Shown: in pieces, positions 23,587 to 34,814 of the stretch | Position numbering within the stretch: position 1 is the stretch's first letter | How the letters are laid out: every line of letters starts with the position of its first letter | Source of the DNA: Allium sativum | Lineage: Eukaryota; Streptophyta; Magnoliopsida; Asparagales; Amaryllidaceae | Length of the DNA stretch: 64,000 nt | Direction of reading: 5' to 3' | NCBI GenBank assembly: GCA_030737875.1 | Contig: CM060910.1 | Span: 68,332,501-68,396,500, forward strand | Translations under genes and position numbers: made by a program | The notes under the pieces: model-generated | The model's input: the letters and a program-made list of their open reading frames with translations, nothing else | Told to the model about the DNA's origin: nothing | Database searches by the model: none

Positions 23587-23638
<52 letters not shown>
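23587..23638. repeat. (AT)n microsatellite
   Basis: This is an uninterrupted dinucleotide run of about 25 AT units. Confidence 0.95.
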
Positions 23639-23842
23639 CACATCCTACCTTAAAAGAGTTTTGTTAACTTTGTTGATTTAGGTCAGTGAAAATTTCTCAG
23701 TTGGATTTTTGCCATGGCAAATCATGGAAGATGTTTTTTATAAAGAAAATTTTATCCTTATTATATTTTATGTGTATAATATGCGGTCTATAACTAACGA
23801 GATCAAATCTTTGTACCCAAATTCCCCTGTCTCCATGTACCT

Positions 23843-23942
23843 AACCAATAAGGAATCCTGATTTTCACTTTTTTGCAATTAAGTCAAAAAGAGAAAGAAG
23901 ACTTAATTGCAAAAAGGTGAAAATTAGGGGTCCTGATTGGTT
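23843..23942. repeat. 100-bp near-perfect inverted repeat
   Basis: Two 43-base arms (23843-23885 and 23900-23942) flank a 14-base purine loop. The arms differ at five positions, and three of these would be G-U pairs in RNA. The ends read AACCAAT and ATTGGTT. It may be a very small MITE remnant or a hairpin RNA precursor. No clear target duplication was found. Confidence 0.85.
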
Positions 23943-25060
23943 GGATATGGGATTTGATTTCATGACTAACAAGCACCAGTACATTAAATCTTGTTTGTAT
24001 TAATGCTTGATTATTAATACATGCTTTTGTGTCATAGTATTATATAAATATGTGTGTTAAATACTCCGTTAAATTTACGGGTAGGTTCTTATATAGCACA
24101 CGAAGTTTATAAAGATGAAATATTTGACATGAGCGTGGATACATTCTCATTGTCTCATTCTATATCAGGTCTTCACCTAAACTCTTGTTCTAGTGCCTAA
24201 GTCCACTTATTGGTTATTATGATCAACTGTAGTATATATTTTCCCCTATATATGGTGGTTTTATTATCGGCTATATTCCTCACTTTTATTTTTGGACTTT
24301 TCATATAGTTTCTAAAATTACAACTGATTCTAGATGGATTAAGGAAGAGGTCCATTTCACTGGTTCTGATACAACCAACGCCTTAGGCCTCCTTTAGGAT
24401 ATAAATTGAAAAAATTACCCAACTCAAGGAGTATGCATAGATTTAACTTGTAACTATAATATGTATAACTTAGTTTTATGTAACTGGTATATGATCTGTA
24501 ATAATATACAAAGTATTGATACAATAGAGTTAATCTGCATGGTTGTTAGTCTTTAATTTCACTTATGTTTCTTATCGACTATTTATTTAATTTTCATTCC
24601 TTGGTTATTTATAATGAAGGCATAATCGGTACCCCATTGTGATTGCATTTCCCCAGAGATGTCTGCCTGGGATGCAACTTGTGGAGGTTCGAACAACACT
24701 TGGATGTTCTTCGATTCCTCTTCTCTTAGTTCTGGGTTATTTCCATTGTCCATTTACCTTTAGAGCTAATTGCTACATAGTAAGATCTGCTTTGTTTTTG
24801 GATTAGTGGTTATTTGGATCTCATATTTTGGATCTGAAATGTTTCACATATATATGGAGAAATATTGCATTGTGCTTTATTTTTATCTTTTTTTCCCATT
24901 GTCCAGTGGTTGTATGTTTGGAGATGGTTTGTCTAAAATGGATATATATCCATGTGTTTATAAAATGGCAATGAGTGCAAATTATGTTTTAAGAAAAGCA
25001 TCATTCCATGTGCCTTGCTTGAATATCCAAAAAATCAAAATGTTGTTTCATAGTTGACAT
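23943..25060. other. Spacer without a recognised gene
   Basis: This is AT-rich DNA up to the CACTA element. A 95-codon frame (24770-25057) has no recognisable domain and abuts the transposon end; I do not call it a gene. Confidence 0.5.
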
Positions 25061-27886
25061 CACTACAACAAAATGACCCTATTACAACGATGGAACACCG
25101 TTGAAATATACATTTTACAACGGTGGGCTAACCGTCATGTATTAAGAAGTTGTAATAGACTAAAATCTTTTACAACTTTTTTGCACCGTTGCAACACTGT
25201 TGTAATATGTATATATTACAACTTTTTTCCACGGTTGTAATAAACTTTATTACAACAGTAATGCACTTTTGTAATAATATCTACAACAACTATTATGCAC
25301 AGTTGTGTTTGACATTTGGGTTTTAAAAAAAATAGACATCTTTTGCAACTAAAAAGAACAATACACTAAACATAGCACTACTCCATAAGCAAATCAGATA
25401 TTACAGTTATTTGCAAACAAATTTATTAAAATACTCAAATATTCAGTATTACAAACAATAAGTTTTAGATAACATTTCGTGCATTATTACATACTTGACC
25501 GTTACAAAGCAACTTGCATACAATATCATGCCGACTAGAAACTACTGAACTTCACAATGACCGTTACAAAGCAACTTGCATTATTACATACTTGACTTCA
25601 CAATGACCAACTATGTACAAACACAAAACTACTGGACCAGATGCCCAAATTGCATACAATATCTTGCCGACTAGTGACAGGAACTGCTTCTCACAAGGAC
25701 CTGAAATTACCATTCACTAGAACATGGCAGTTATTTGATCCTCACAAGCTCAAATAGGCATATTACTTAAGCAATCTGTAGCATGGAGATGACCAACCTT
25801 CTCCCTGGAAACAGCGAACCAAAAAGCAACAACTTAATGCGAACTCTGACAACCAAAAACAACCAGCACAACCAAAATCTACAAGCATAGAGCCACCACA
25901 TCCTTACACGTATAACAAAAAACAGTACGCTATACTCCCAAGAAGATGCACTCATAGAAACGGACATCAGTCTTAGCACCATCTCGTCGAAAAAGTTTAT
26001 CCACAACCTAGAACCATTCCCAAAAGTGTGGGGACAAGCTGGCCTTTCGATGAGAAACTGAGGCGCCGGATCGAGGAGATTGAAGGGAAAAGACAAGCCG
26101 GGTTAGTCGCGATATGCTACGAACAACAGTCAGAGTTCAGGCATTTGAAATACTATCAGACAATATTTAGAATAAAGGTAAGGGAATAGGCTAGAGTTAG
26201 GGAAGATCCGGAAACAGAAAGGAGGTGCGATGGAAATTTAAGGCAAAGTCAGAGGGAACGAAAGGGAAGCTATTTGAAAAAAGTGAAGAAGCATTTGATC
26301 GAGCATCTCATCTACATCAACAAGGCTCACTTCTCATGGTTTATCCTGGAGCGTGTTCAATTTACAAGTGTACAAATATTCTTCTGTAACAGCTACAATG
26401 ATGTCGATCTCCATCAAAAAACAAGTGTCCAGATCGATACTACAAGTTGGAGAAATAATAAACTGCACTTTAAAAAAAAAATGTGTCAAAAGGTCAATAC
26501 TTGTTGCATGTAAAAGTGGTCTGAGATTATCAGATCTTGGGGCTGAGGACAGATCAAACGCCGACAAGCTTGAGGAAGTTCCAATTACGATCTGGAATGC
26601 TTGCACTGGACTTCTAGTTGAGTCTCACGTTCACTACTGTCTTCATACGCGCAATCATCAAGCAATCCGATCTCAGTTCAAAACCTTCATCGGCATCTTC
26701 ATCAGCCTCGTTGATCAACACCAAAAGCATTGCAACCGACTCAGATCTGAAGGACGAGTGCTTACAGCGAACTTTGATTCGAAGTAGATCTGCATTGATC
26801 CAGATCTTCGCTAAAGGAAAAAGACTCTGGCGACCATCAAAGTTGGCTGGACGATTGCGAATTTGTGGCGAAGTCAATATGAATCTGGTCTAAGAAGAAT
26901 CACCACGTATCTTTTCAAGTTGAAATTAGGGATTCGAAAATTAGGGATTCGTCTGGCTACTTCTCAGCGGGTTTCTTTGCGGCTTTGGGTGCCGTAGCAG
27001 AAATTAGAGATTTGAAAATTAGGGTTTAAACAACTAAGTGGAGGCGCAGATGTAATGGAATGAAAGGAATCAGGATAACGGTGTTGTTGATTGGAGGGGA
27101 AGTGGTGATGCGGATTAGAAGATGGGTGAATTAGAAGCGTTGGATTAATTTATGGGTGTATGGTTGTGATTTGTTAGGTATATAAGTATAAGATATAGAC
27201 GTGGATTGATGAGCTGGATCCAGGGAGGGAGGCGTATGCTGTAGCATTGTGGTACTATAAAAATGCTAATTGAAACAAACAGATGTTCTTCGTTGCGAAT
27301 TAAAAAACTGGAGCATGTTATTGCTCTATGGTAATTCTTTGGACTGTTAATATTTTTTTATATTAATTATGAATTGTTAAATGTTTTTCTTAATTAATGA
27401 TTATGAATTATTGAAAAATTAATCAACTATTAAATATTAATTCATAATGATTAAATATTACTTTTTAAATATTAATTATTAGTTACTACTTCATAATTCT
27501 TAATTAAAAATAAATTACTGCTTATTAACTATTAATTATTTAATAATAATTGACAAATATTATTGATTCCCAAGTTTATTATTAATTATTATTATTAAAT
27601 ATCAATATAATTAGTTATTAAATATAGATATTATAAACATGAAGTATGTACTAGGCATCTCTTTTACAACAAATAAAATGAAAAGTTGTGATATATATGT
27701 TAATTACAACAATGATTTTTTCACAGTTGTAAAAAATCATTTATTACAACAGTGCGTTTTGCACAGTTGTAAAAAAGCATTTATTGCAACAGTACGTTTT
27801 CCACAGTTGTAAAAAAGCATTTATTACAACTGTGCGTACGCACAGTTGTAAAATTAAAGTTGTAATATGGTATTTTTGATGTAGTG
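25061..27886. mobile_element. Non-autonomous CACTA (En/Spm-like) transposon
   Basis: The left end is CACTACAACAAAATGACC. The right end, read inward, is CACTACATCAAAAATACC. A 3-bp CAT duplication flanks the element (25058-25060 and 27887-27889). Sub-terminal repeats of the form TTACAAC/GTTGTAA are dense in the first 250 and last 200 bases, as expected of CACTA elements. At 2826 bp it lacks any TNPA/TNPD-like transposase frame, so it would depend on a partner. The interior (about 25770-27030) is less AT-rich and may contain captured host sequence. Confidence 0.93.
25975..26175 (+). other. Open segment in the CACTA interior, possible captured exon
   Basis: From just after a TAG, about 67 codons stay open and encode a charged, helix-prone peptide (for example FDEKLRRRIEEIEGKRQAG). 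The frame then runs into AAGGTAAGGG, which looks like a splice donor. CACTA elements are known to pick up gene fragments. I do not recognise the source, and an opposite-strand frame of 109 codons overlaps it, so this could be chance. Confidence 0.3.
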
Positions 27887-28699
27887 CATTAGAAATAGCA
27901 TGAACAGAAACCAATACAAGTAGCGCGCTCAAAAACATGTTCATGTTAGTGAAGCTCATATCATAGCAAGGCGCCTAGGGAAGATGATTTCATGGTGAGT
28001 CCTTTGTAGGTAAGGCATAATAAGTACATTACAAAATGTTCTTCTGTGGAAATGCATAGAATATGATGAGAGTAAGTGGACTGTTACATTACACGTGTAT
28101 CCAATTTTATTTATTACAGTACAAGCTATCAGATTCTTATATCACTATTGGAAAGCTAATTTTATTACCACCATTTTGGGTTATTCATTTCTTATTCAAC
28201 ATTACTCGGTATAAATGACAAGTATAGATAGTAATCAATCATGTGGCCTATTAAAGAAAAAACCAATGATACGAGTAATAAGTCGTGCAGCAATATGGCA
28301 AGTATGCGATTGAATACACATTATTTTGCTGATCAATAGATGGATCCATCATTCAAGCATATCCACTTCAAATTTCAGTTCAACAGCATTTTAGCTTGCC
28401 ACAAATATAGATAGTAATCAATCATGTTCGCAATATCCCGTCTTTAATACAGTGTCAGTTAAAACAGCAAAGGGAAATGTTACCCTGAAGATAGAATGCA
28501 ACGGACGCGGTATACAAGGAATCATAAGTCAATAACTTTAGCCTACAATTCACACAAACAATAACGACAATATATGAGCCATGATAAAAGAGATATATGT
28601 TTGTCTTTTCATCAAAAATATTATAGTTAATATTGTTATGGTTATTTGTTATGGTTTTAGACACAAAACCATGTAGTTTTAGCACCACACTGATATTAT
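27887..28699. other. Spacer without a recognised gene
   Basis: This is AT-rich DNA between the CACTA element and the next fragment of the duplicated locus. Nothing here resembles a gene or a structured repeat. Confidence 0.5.
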
Positions 28700-28952
28700 A
28701 CCCAAGAATCAACTCATTAGAATGCATCAAGCAAAGTTTGGAAGGAAAAAGGCAATATTTAAAATTGATGAATTAAGGAATTGGGATCAGATAGGTAAAG
28801 ATGAGGGTGGCCCAGTGTCGTAACAGGCTTTAGGCGGATACCCTTCTCACACAATTTTTGTGAGTTGTTACCACTCATCATTTCCCGTTTGCTGCCTGAA
28901 GGATCACATTTGAGTCCAACCACAAACCTTCTTATTTGTACCTCGTTCCACA
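28700..28952. repeat. Duplicated locus, copy C, left part
   Basis: This is a diverged relative of 468-720, including the 120-bp segment at 28785-28909. It is interrupted at 28953 by Copia-2 and continues at 34815. On the minus strand a 64-codon frame (28759-28953) reads through the conserved segment; a short deletion shifts its end. Confidence 0.8.
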
Positions 28953-29812
28953 TGTTGGTTATTCCAGCCCATATTTGGCATAATTTTATGCAAGCATATT
29001 TGGCATAATTTTATGCAGGCATATTTGGCATAATTTTATGCAAGCATATTTGACATAATTTTATGCAGACATATTTGACATAATTTTATGTAAGCATATT
29101 TGGCATAATTTTATGCAGGCTTATTTGGCATAATTTTATGCAGGCATATTTGACATAATTTTATGCAAGCATATTTGGCATAATTGTATGCAGGCATATT
29201 TGACATATCTTTTTATGCAGGCCATGCTTAATTTGTGGGAGAGATTTATTGGTTTTGTCTTTTTCCTAGATTTGTTGTGCAAGCATGCCTTTTGTGCAAC
29301 AATATCTTTTCTTTTAAGGAAAGACATTTGGGAGATTACTCACAATTTTGGTATGCACATTAAAAGAAAAAGGGTTAATATAACCAGATCTGGTCACATA
29401 AGACAGCAGCAGTTTTTGGTCATTTATCATCTTCTTCAAGGTGTTTTGGTCTTCAAGATTGAGCTTCATTCTTGCTCGATACACCGCTGGCCTGAAGTGC
29501 ACACATAGGGTGTTCTCTTACACCTTTTTCATCTCTTATTGTTTTTGGATTCCGGTGATTAGAAGAGAATCTTTTGTAAACATTTTGGGGTTGTTTTCCC
29601 CTTTTGGTTTATCAATAAGAGAAGAGGGTAGACTCCTTAAGAGGTCTCGTGGTTTTTACTCCCCACATCGAAGAGGTTTTCCACGTATAAAAATCTTGTG
29701 TCTTGCTATTTTACTTTCATCGTATCTTTTTTATTTGAATGGTGTGTTGATTGATTGTCTTGTGTGTGATATTGTGGGTGTAGCTTGAAGTAACCCCTAA
29801 TCGATCCTATCA
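28953..29812 (+). repeat. Copia-2 5' LTR
   Basis: This is the 860-bp promoter LTR. Its U3 begins with a ten-unit 25-bp tandem array (28970-29221). It is followed by the primer site. Confidence 0.96.
28970..29221 (+). repeat. 25-bp minisatellite in the Copia-2 5' LTR
   Basis: There are nine 25-bp units plus one 27-bp unit of the pattern CATATTTGGCATAATTTTATG plus four bases. Each contains GCATAA-TT-TTATGC, a 6-bp-stem hairpin. Units alternate GGC/GAC and AAG/AGG. The 3' LTR carries the same number of units at 33972-34223. Confidence 0.95.
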
Positions 29813-29851
29813 AATTGGTATTAGAGCTTGAGGTTGGTTATTTATCACACT

Positions 29852-32800
29852 ATGGAGTCGAGCAGTCACAGCTCAATGATTAAGTTGACATCAACCAACT
29901 ATTCTATTTGGAGACCTATGATGGAAGACTTGTTATATTGCAGGGATTTACATGACCCAATTGAAACCGTCACTAGTTCGAGTGGTATTATCTCTAAACC
30001 TTCTAATCCCGATAAAATGGAAGAGAATGAATGGATAAAGTTGAAAAGGAAAACTTTAGGAACCATTAGACAATGGGTTGACATTAGCATTTTTAACCAT
30101 GTGTCACAAGAGACCGATCCATATGATTTGTGGAAGAAATTAGAAGGTTTGTATGAGAGGAAAACCGCCCATAACAAAGCTTCATTGATTAAAAGGCTTG
30201 TTAATCTAAAGTTGAAAGGTGGAAAGTCAGTTTCTAAGCATCTTAGTGATTTCCAAGATATTATTAACAAGTTGACAACCATGAAGATCATTTTTGGTGA
30301 TGAATTGCAAGCTTTGTTCTTATTGAGTTCTTTGCCAGATAGTTGGGAAACTTTAGTTGTGACCATTAGTAATTCAGCTCCAGATGGTGTGCTATCTTTG
30401 GATGTGATAAAAGAAAGCATGTTTAATGAAGAAATTAGAAGAAAAGAGATTGGAGTTGACAATTCACAAGCTCTTGTTGTGGAGAATAGAGGAAGAAGCA
30501 AGAGCAAAGGACCCAAAGGCCGTGATAACTCAAGAGGAAGATCCAAGTCTAGTGATGGAAAGAATCACTTCATATGCAACTATTGCAAGAAGCCTGGCCA
30601 TATTAAAAAGTATTGCTTTCGTTGGAAAAGAGAACATGGGAAGAAGAATGATTTTCAAAAAGAAGGCGATGATAAAAATGTTGCAGCAGTAGCCTCTAAA
30701 AGTGATGATGATGTCACTTTAATTTGCGCAACTAGTGAATGTCATCATGTTAGCAGTACAGATTCTGAGTGGCTGGTTGATACAGGTGTTTCATATCATT
30801 GTGTTCCTAAGAGAAAGTATTTTTTGAATTATCAAGCAGGTGATTTTGGCAGTGTCAAAATGGGTAACCAGAGTTCAGCAAGCATAGTTGGGATTGGTGA
30901 TATTCGTGTGAAGACTAATGTTGGATGCATGCTTACATTGAAAGGTGTACGTCATATTCCGGATTTGCGTCTTAATTTGCTTTCAGCTCATATTCTTGAT
31001 CAAGAAGGCTTTCGTCACACATTTGAGAGTGGCAAGTGGAAATTATCCAAGGGATCCATGACAATTGCAAGAGGTGAGTTGTGTTGTTCTTTGTACAAGA
31101 CATATTTGACTGTATGTTTTGGTGAGCTCAATGCAGTGGAAGAAAAAGATTCTCCTAATTTGTGGCATCGAAGATTGGGACACATGAGTGAAAAGGATTT
31201 GAAATATTTAGCAGGTAAATCTCTTATTCCTGTCAATACTACAATTTCACTTAACCCTTGTGATCATTGCTTAGCAGGAAAACAACATAGAGCTTCTTTT
31301 GCTAGAAAGTCTACAAGAAAGCAGGCTAAGTTGGAGCTTGTACATTCGGATGTATGTGGTCCTATTGAGGTTGAATCCAATGGTGGCAACAAATATTTTG
31401 TCACTTTTATTGACGATGCTACTAGAAAGACATGGATTTACATTTTGAAGACCAAAAGCCAAGTGTTTGAAACTTTTCAGAAGTTTCATGTTATGGTGGA
31501 AAGGGAGACAGAAAGCAAGTTGAAGTGCCTTCGTACAGACAATGGTGGAGAGTATACCTCACATGAGTTCAAGAATTATTGTGCGCAATATGGTATTCGA
31601 CATGTGAAGACAGTTCCAGGCACTCCCCAACACAATGGTGTAGCTGAGAGGATGAATAGAACCATTGTGGAGAAGGTGCGATGCATGTTGAAGATGTCCG
31701 ATCTACCAAAGTCATTTTGGGCTGAAGCAGTGAATACAGCAGTTTATCTGATCAACCGTTCTCCATCTATTCCATTGGGGCTTGACATTCCAGAGAGAGC
31801 ATGGAAGGGATGTGATCCTGTATATACACATCTTAGAGTATTTGGATGCAAGGCATACATGCATGTGCCAAAAGACCAAAGATCAAAGCTGGATTCCAAG
31901 ACTAATCCATGTGTTTTTGTTGGTTATGGTGATGAAGAGTATGGGTTCAGGCTATATGATCCAGAAAAAGGAAAGGTAGTAAGAAGCAGAGATGTAGTGT
32001 TCTTTGAGCATGAAAAAGGTGCAGAACTTTTGAGTGCAAGGTATCATACTAGCTCAGATTTTTTTATTGATACTACTGATGTTTCTTTGTCCCCTACTCG
32101 TGGTTTTGTTGAACAGCCAATACAGGCTGATCTTGATGCAACACATGAAGGTGTTGATGATGCACAACTTGATGGTGCACATTTTGATGATGTTCATGAT
32201 GAAGCTCAACCAAATGGAGAAGTGGTTTATGAGCAGGGGGAGCAAATTGCCCCACAAGTGGATGATGCTCAAGTTAGAAGATCAACCAGAGAACATAAAC
32301 CATCTACAAGATATCCAAGCACAGATTATATCTTAGTTACAGCTGATGGTGAGCCCGAGAGCTTCCAAGAAGTGTTGTCTAGTCGAGACAAGAATCTTTG
32401 GCTTGAGGCTATGAAAGAGGAGATGGATTCTTTGATGAAGAATCAGACTTTTGAGCTAATGAAACTTCCAAAAGGCAAGAAAGTTTTGAAAAACAAATGG
32501 GTTTTCAAGAACAAGAAAGATGGTGAGAAGATAGTAAAGCGCAAAGCTAGATTGGTAGTCAAAGGATGCAATCAGAAAAAAGGCATTGATTTTGATGAGA
32601 TTTTTTCACCAGTTGTCAAGATGACTTCTATCAGAACCATTTTGGGTTTAGCAGCAAGTTGTGACCTTGAATTGGAACAACTTGATGTAAAAACCGCATT
32701 TTTACATGGTGATTTGCAGGAAGAAATCTACATGGAACAACCTGAAGGATTTGAAGAAAAGGGAAAAGAAAAACTTGTTTGCAAGTTGAAGAAGAGTCTT

Positions 32801-33907
32801 TATGGACTTAAGCAAGCACCAAGGCAGTGGTATCACAAATTTGATTCATTTATGACAAGCAATGGTTACAAGAGGACTGTTGCAGATCCTTGTGTGTATT
32901 TTAGAAAGTTTCCTGGTGATATCTTCATTATTCTTCTTTTATATGTGGATGACATGTTGGTAGTTGGACAAAACTTAGAATTGATTAGCAACTTGAAGAA
33001 AGATTTGTCCAAGTCATTTGACATGAAGGACATGGGTCCTGCAAAGCAAATCTTAGGCATGGAGATTGTTCGTGACAGAAAAGCTAGGAAGTTGTGGCTA
33101 TCTCAAGAAAAATATATTGAACGTGTGCTTGAAAGGTTCAATATGAAGCATGCTAAGCCGGTTTGTACACCACTCGCATCTCATTTTAAGCTAAGTAAGA
33201 GGGATTGTCCAACAACGGAGAAGGAAAAAGCAAGTATGTCTTCTATTCCTTATTCATCTGCAGTTGGTTCATTGATGTATGCTATGGTGTGCACTAGGCC
33301 AGATATTGCACATTCTGTTGGTTTGGTGAGTAGATACTTATCCAATCCTGGTAAAGTTCACTGGGATGCAGTAAAGTGGATTTTCAGATATTTGCGTGGT
33401 ACTTCTAGATTTTGCTTATGTTTTGGAGGTAGCAAACATGTTCTTGAGGGGTATACAGATGCAGACATGGCTGGTGACATTGATAGTAGAAAATCTACCT
33501 CAGGTTATGTATTCACATTTTCAGGGGGAGCCATTTCTTGGCAATCCAAGTTACAAAAGTGTGTGGCTTTATCTTCAACCGAGGCAGAGTATATAGCAGC
33601 TGTGGAAGCAAGTAAAGAGATGCTTTGGTTGAAGAGGTTCCTTCAAGAGTTGGGTTTGCAACAAGAAGAGTATATAGTATTCTGTGACAGTCAGAGTGCT
33701 ATGGATTTGAGCAAGAATTCCATGTATCATGCACGCACTAAGCATATTGATGTTCGGTATCATTGGTTAAGAAATGTGATTGAAGAAAATATGCTCAAGT
33801 TAAAGAAAATTCATACAAACAAGAATGGTGCAGATATGTTGACTAAAGTGGTTCCAGGAAACAAGCTTGATGTTTGTAGCAAGCTTGTGGGAATGAGTTT
33901 CAAATGA
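29852..33907 (+). CDS. Copia gag-pol polyprotein, intact
   Basis: This 1351-residue polyprotein encodes the replication proteins of Copia-2 and starts at the first ATG (29852), 40 bases after the LTR. Gag includes the family motif NYSIWRPMMEDLLYC near residue 16. An arginine/serine-rich stretch precedes a CX2CX4HX4C zinc knuckle (CNYCKKPGHIKKYC) near 242-255. The protease has DTGV near 310, where DTGA is usual. The integrase zinc region contains HRRLGHMS and CDHCLAGKQH and is followed by the DDE core (HSDVCG, RTDNGGEY, NGVAERMNR). The reverse transcriptase has YVDDMLVVG. RNase H runs from about residue 1190 to the C-terminus. I see no stop or frameshift. It is Tork/TNT1-like by overall resemblance. 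The Ala-to-Val change beside the protease active site may weaken processing. Confidence 0.96.
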   Translation: MESSSHSSMIKLTSTNYSIWRPMMEDLLYCRDLHDPIETVTSSSGIISKPSNPDKMEENEWIKLKRKTLGTIRQWVDISIFNHVSQETDPYDLWKKLEGLYERKTAHNKASLIKRLVNLKLKGGKSVSKHLSDFQDIINKLTTMKIIFGDELQALFLLSSLPDSWETLVVTISNSAPDGVLSLDVIKESMFNEEIRRKEIGVDNSQALVVENRGRSKSKGPKGRDNSRGRSKSSDGKNHFICNYCKKPGHIKKYCFRWKREHGKKNDFQKEGDDKNVAAVASKSDDDVTLICATSECHHVSSTDSEWLVDTGVSYHCVPKRKYFLNYQAGDFGSVKMGNQSSASIVGIGDIRVKTNVGCMLTLKGVRHIPDLRLNLLSAHILDQEGFRHTFESGKWKLSKGSMTIARGELCCSLYKTYLTVCFGELNAVEEKDSPNLWHRRLGHMSEKDLKYLAGKSLIPVNTTISLNPCDHCLAGKQHRASFARKSTRKQAKLELVHSDVCGPIEVESNGGNKYFVTFIDDATRKTWIYILKTKSQVFETFQKFHVMVERETESKLKCLRTDNGGEYTSHEFKNYCAQYGIRHVKTVPGTPQHNGVAERMNRTIVEKVRCMLKMSDLPKSFWAEAVNTAVYLINRSPSIPLGLDIPERAWKGCDPVYTHLRVFGCKAYMHVPKDQRSKLDSKTNPCVFVGYGDEEYGFRLYDPEKGKVVRSRDVVFFEHEKGAELLSARYHTSSDFFIDTTDVSLSPTRGFVEQPIQADLDATHEGVDDAQLDGAHFDDVHDEAQPNGEVVYEQGEQIAPQVDDAQVRRSTREHKPSTRYPSTDYILVTADGEPESFQEVLSSRDKNLWLEAMKEEMDSLMKNQTFELMKLPKGKKVLKNKWVFKNKKDGEKIVKRKARLVVKGCNQKKGIDFDEIFSPVVKMTSIRTILGLAASCDLELEQLDVKTAFLHGDLQEEIYMEQPEGFEEKGKEKLVCKLKKSLYGLKQAPRQWYHKFDSFMTSNGYKRTVADPCVYFRKFPGDIFIILLLYVDDMLVVGQNLELISNLKKDLSKSFDMKDMGPAKQILGMEIVRDRKARKLWLSQEKYIERVLERFNMKHAKPVCTPLASHFKLSKRDCPTTEKEKASMSSIPYSSAVGSLMYAMVCTRPDIAHSVGLVSRYLSNPGKVHWDAVKWIFRYLRGTSRFCLCFGGSKHVLEGYTDADMAGDIDSRKSTSGYVFTFSGGAISWQSKLQKCVALSSTEAEYIAAVEASKEMLWLKRFLQELGLQQEEYIVFCDSQSAMDLSKNSMYHARTKHIDVRYHWLRNVIEENMLKLKKIHTNKNGADMLTKVVPGNKLDVCSKLVGMSFK

Positions 33908-33954
33908 TGATTGAAGCATGCATATCTTCCCCAAGTTGGGCTGGAGGGGGAGAT

Positions 33955-34814
33955 TGTTGGTTATTCCAGCCCATATTTGGCATAATTTTATGCAAGCATA
34001 TTTGGCATAATTTTATGCAGGCATATTTGACATAATTTTATGCAAGCATATTTGGCATAATTTTATGCAGACATATTTGACATAATTTTATGTAAGCATA
34101 TTTGGCATAATTTTATGCAGGCTTATTTGGCATAATTTTATGCAGGCATATTTGACATAATTTTATGCAAGCATATTTGGCATAATTGTATGCAGGCATA
34201 TTTGGCATATCTTTTTATGCAGGCCATGCTTAATTTGTGGGAGAGATTTATTGGTTTTGTCTTTTTCCTAGATTTGTTGTGCAAGCATGCCTTTTGTGCA
34301 ACAATATCTTTTCTTTTAAGGAAAGACATTTGGGAGATTACTCACAATTTTGGTATGCACATTAAAAGAAAAAGGGTTAATATAACCAGATCTGGTCACA
34401 TAAGGCAGCAGCAGTTTTTGGTCATTTATCATCTTCTTCAAGGTGTTTTGGTCTTCAAGATTGAGCTTCATTCTTGCTCGATACACCGCTGGCCTGAAGT
34501 GCACACATAGGGTGTTCTCTTACACCTTTTTCATCTCTTATTGTTTTTGGATTCCGGTGATTAGAAGAGAATCTTTTGTAAACATTTTGGGGTTGTTTTC
34601 CCCTTTTGGTTTATCAATAAGAGAAGAGGGTAGACTCCTTAAGAGGTCTCGTGGTTTTTACTCTTCACATCGAAGAGGTTTTCCACGTATAAAAATCTTG
34701 TGTCTTGCTATTTTACTTTCATCGTATCTTTTTTATTTGAATGGTGTGTTGATTGATTGTCTTGTGTGTGATATTGTGGGTGTAGCTTGAAGTAACCCCT
34801 AATCGATCCTATCA
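33955..34814 (+). repeat. Copia-2 3' LTR
   Basis: This is the 860-bp partner of 28953-29812. It contains the ten-unit minisatellite at 33972-34223. It ends at the CCACA duplication. Confidence 0.96.

Larger units (their letters stand above)
28953..34814 (+). mobile_element. Copia-2: complete Ty1/copia LTR retrotransposon
   Basis: This is a complete 5.86-kb element with two 860-bp LTRs (28953-29812 and 33955-34814), ends TGTTGG/TATCA, and a perfect CCACA duplication (28948-28952 and 34815-34819). The primer site TGGTATTAGAGC starts at 29816, and the purine tract CTGGAGGGGGAGA lies just before 33955. By hand count the LTRs differ at about six positions (roughly 0.7%), so it is young. One long gag-pol frame is intact. 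It inserted into copy C of the duplicated locus. Confidence 0.97.

Noticed and set aside
26353..26787. Frame containing IWNACTG, reminiscent of the ARF N-terminal LWHACAG motif
   Set aside because: Only a few residues match, the rest bears no resemblance to the ARF B3 region, and it lies inside the CACTA element.
28970..34223. CRISPR-like regular 25-bp repeats
   Set aside because: The units are directly tandem with no unique spacers, lie inside LTRs of a plant retrotransposon, and have no cas genes; they are a minisatellite.
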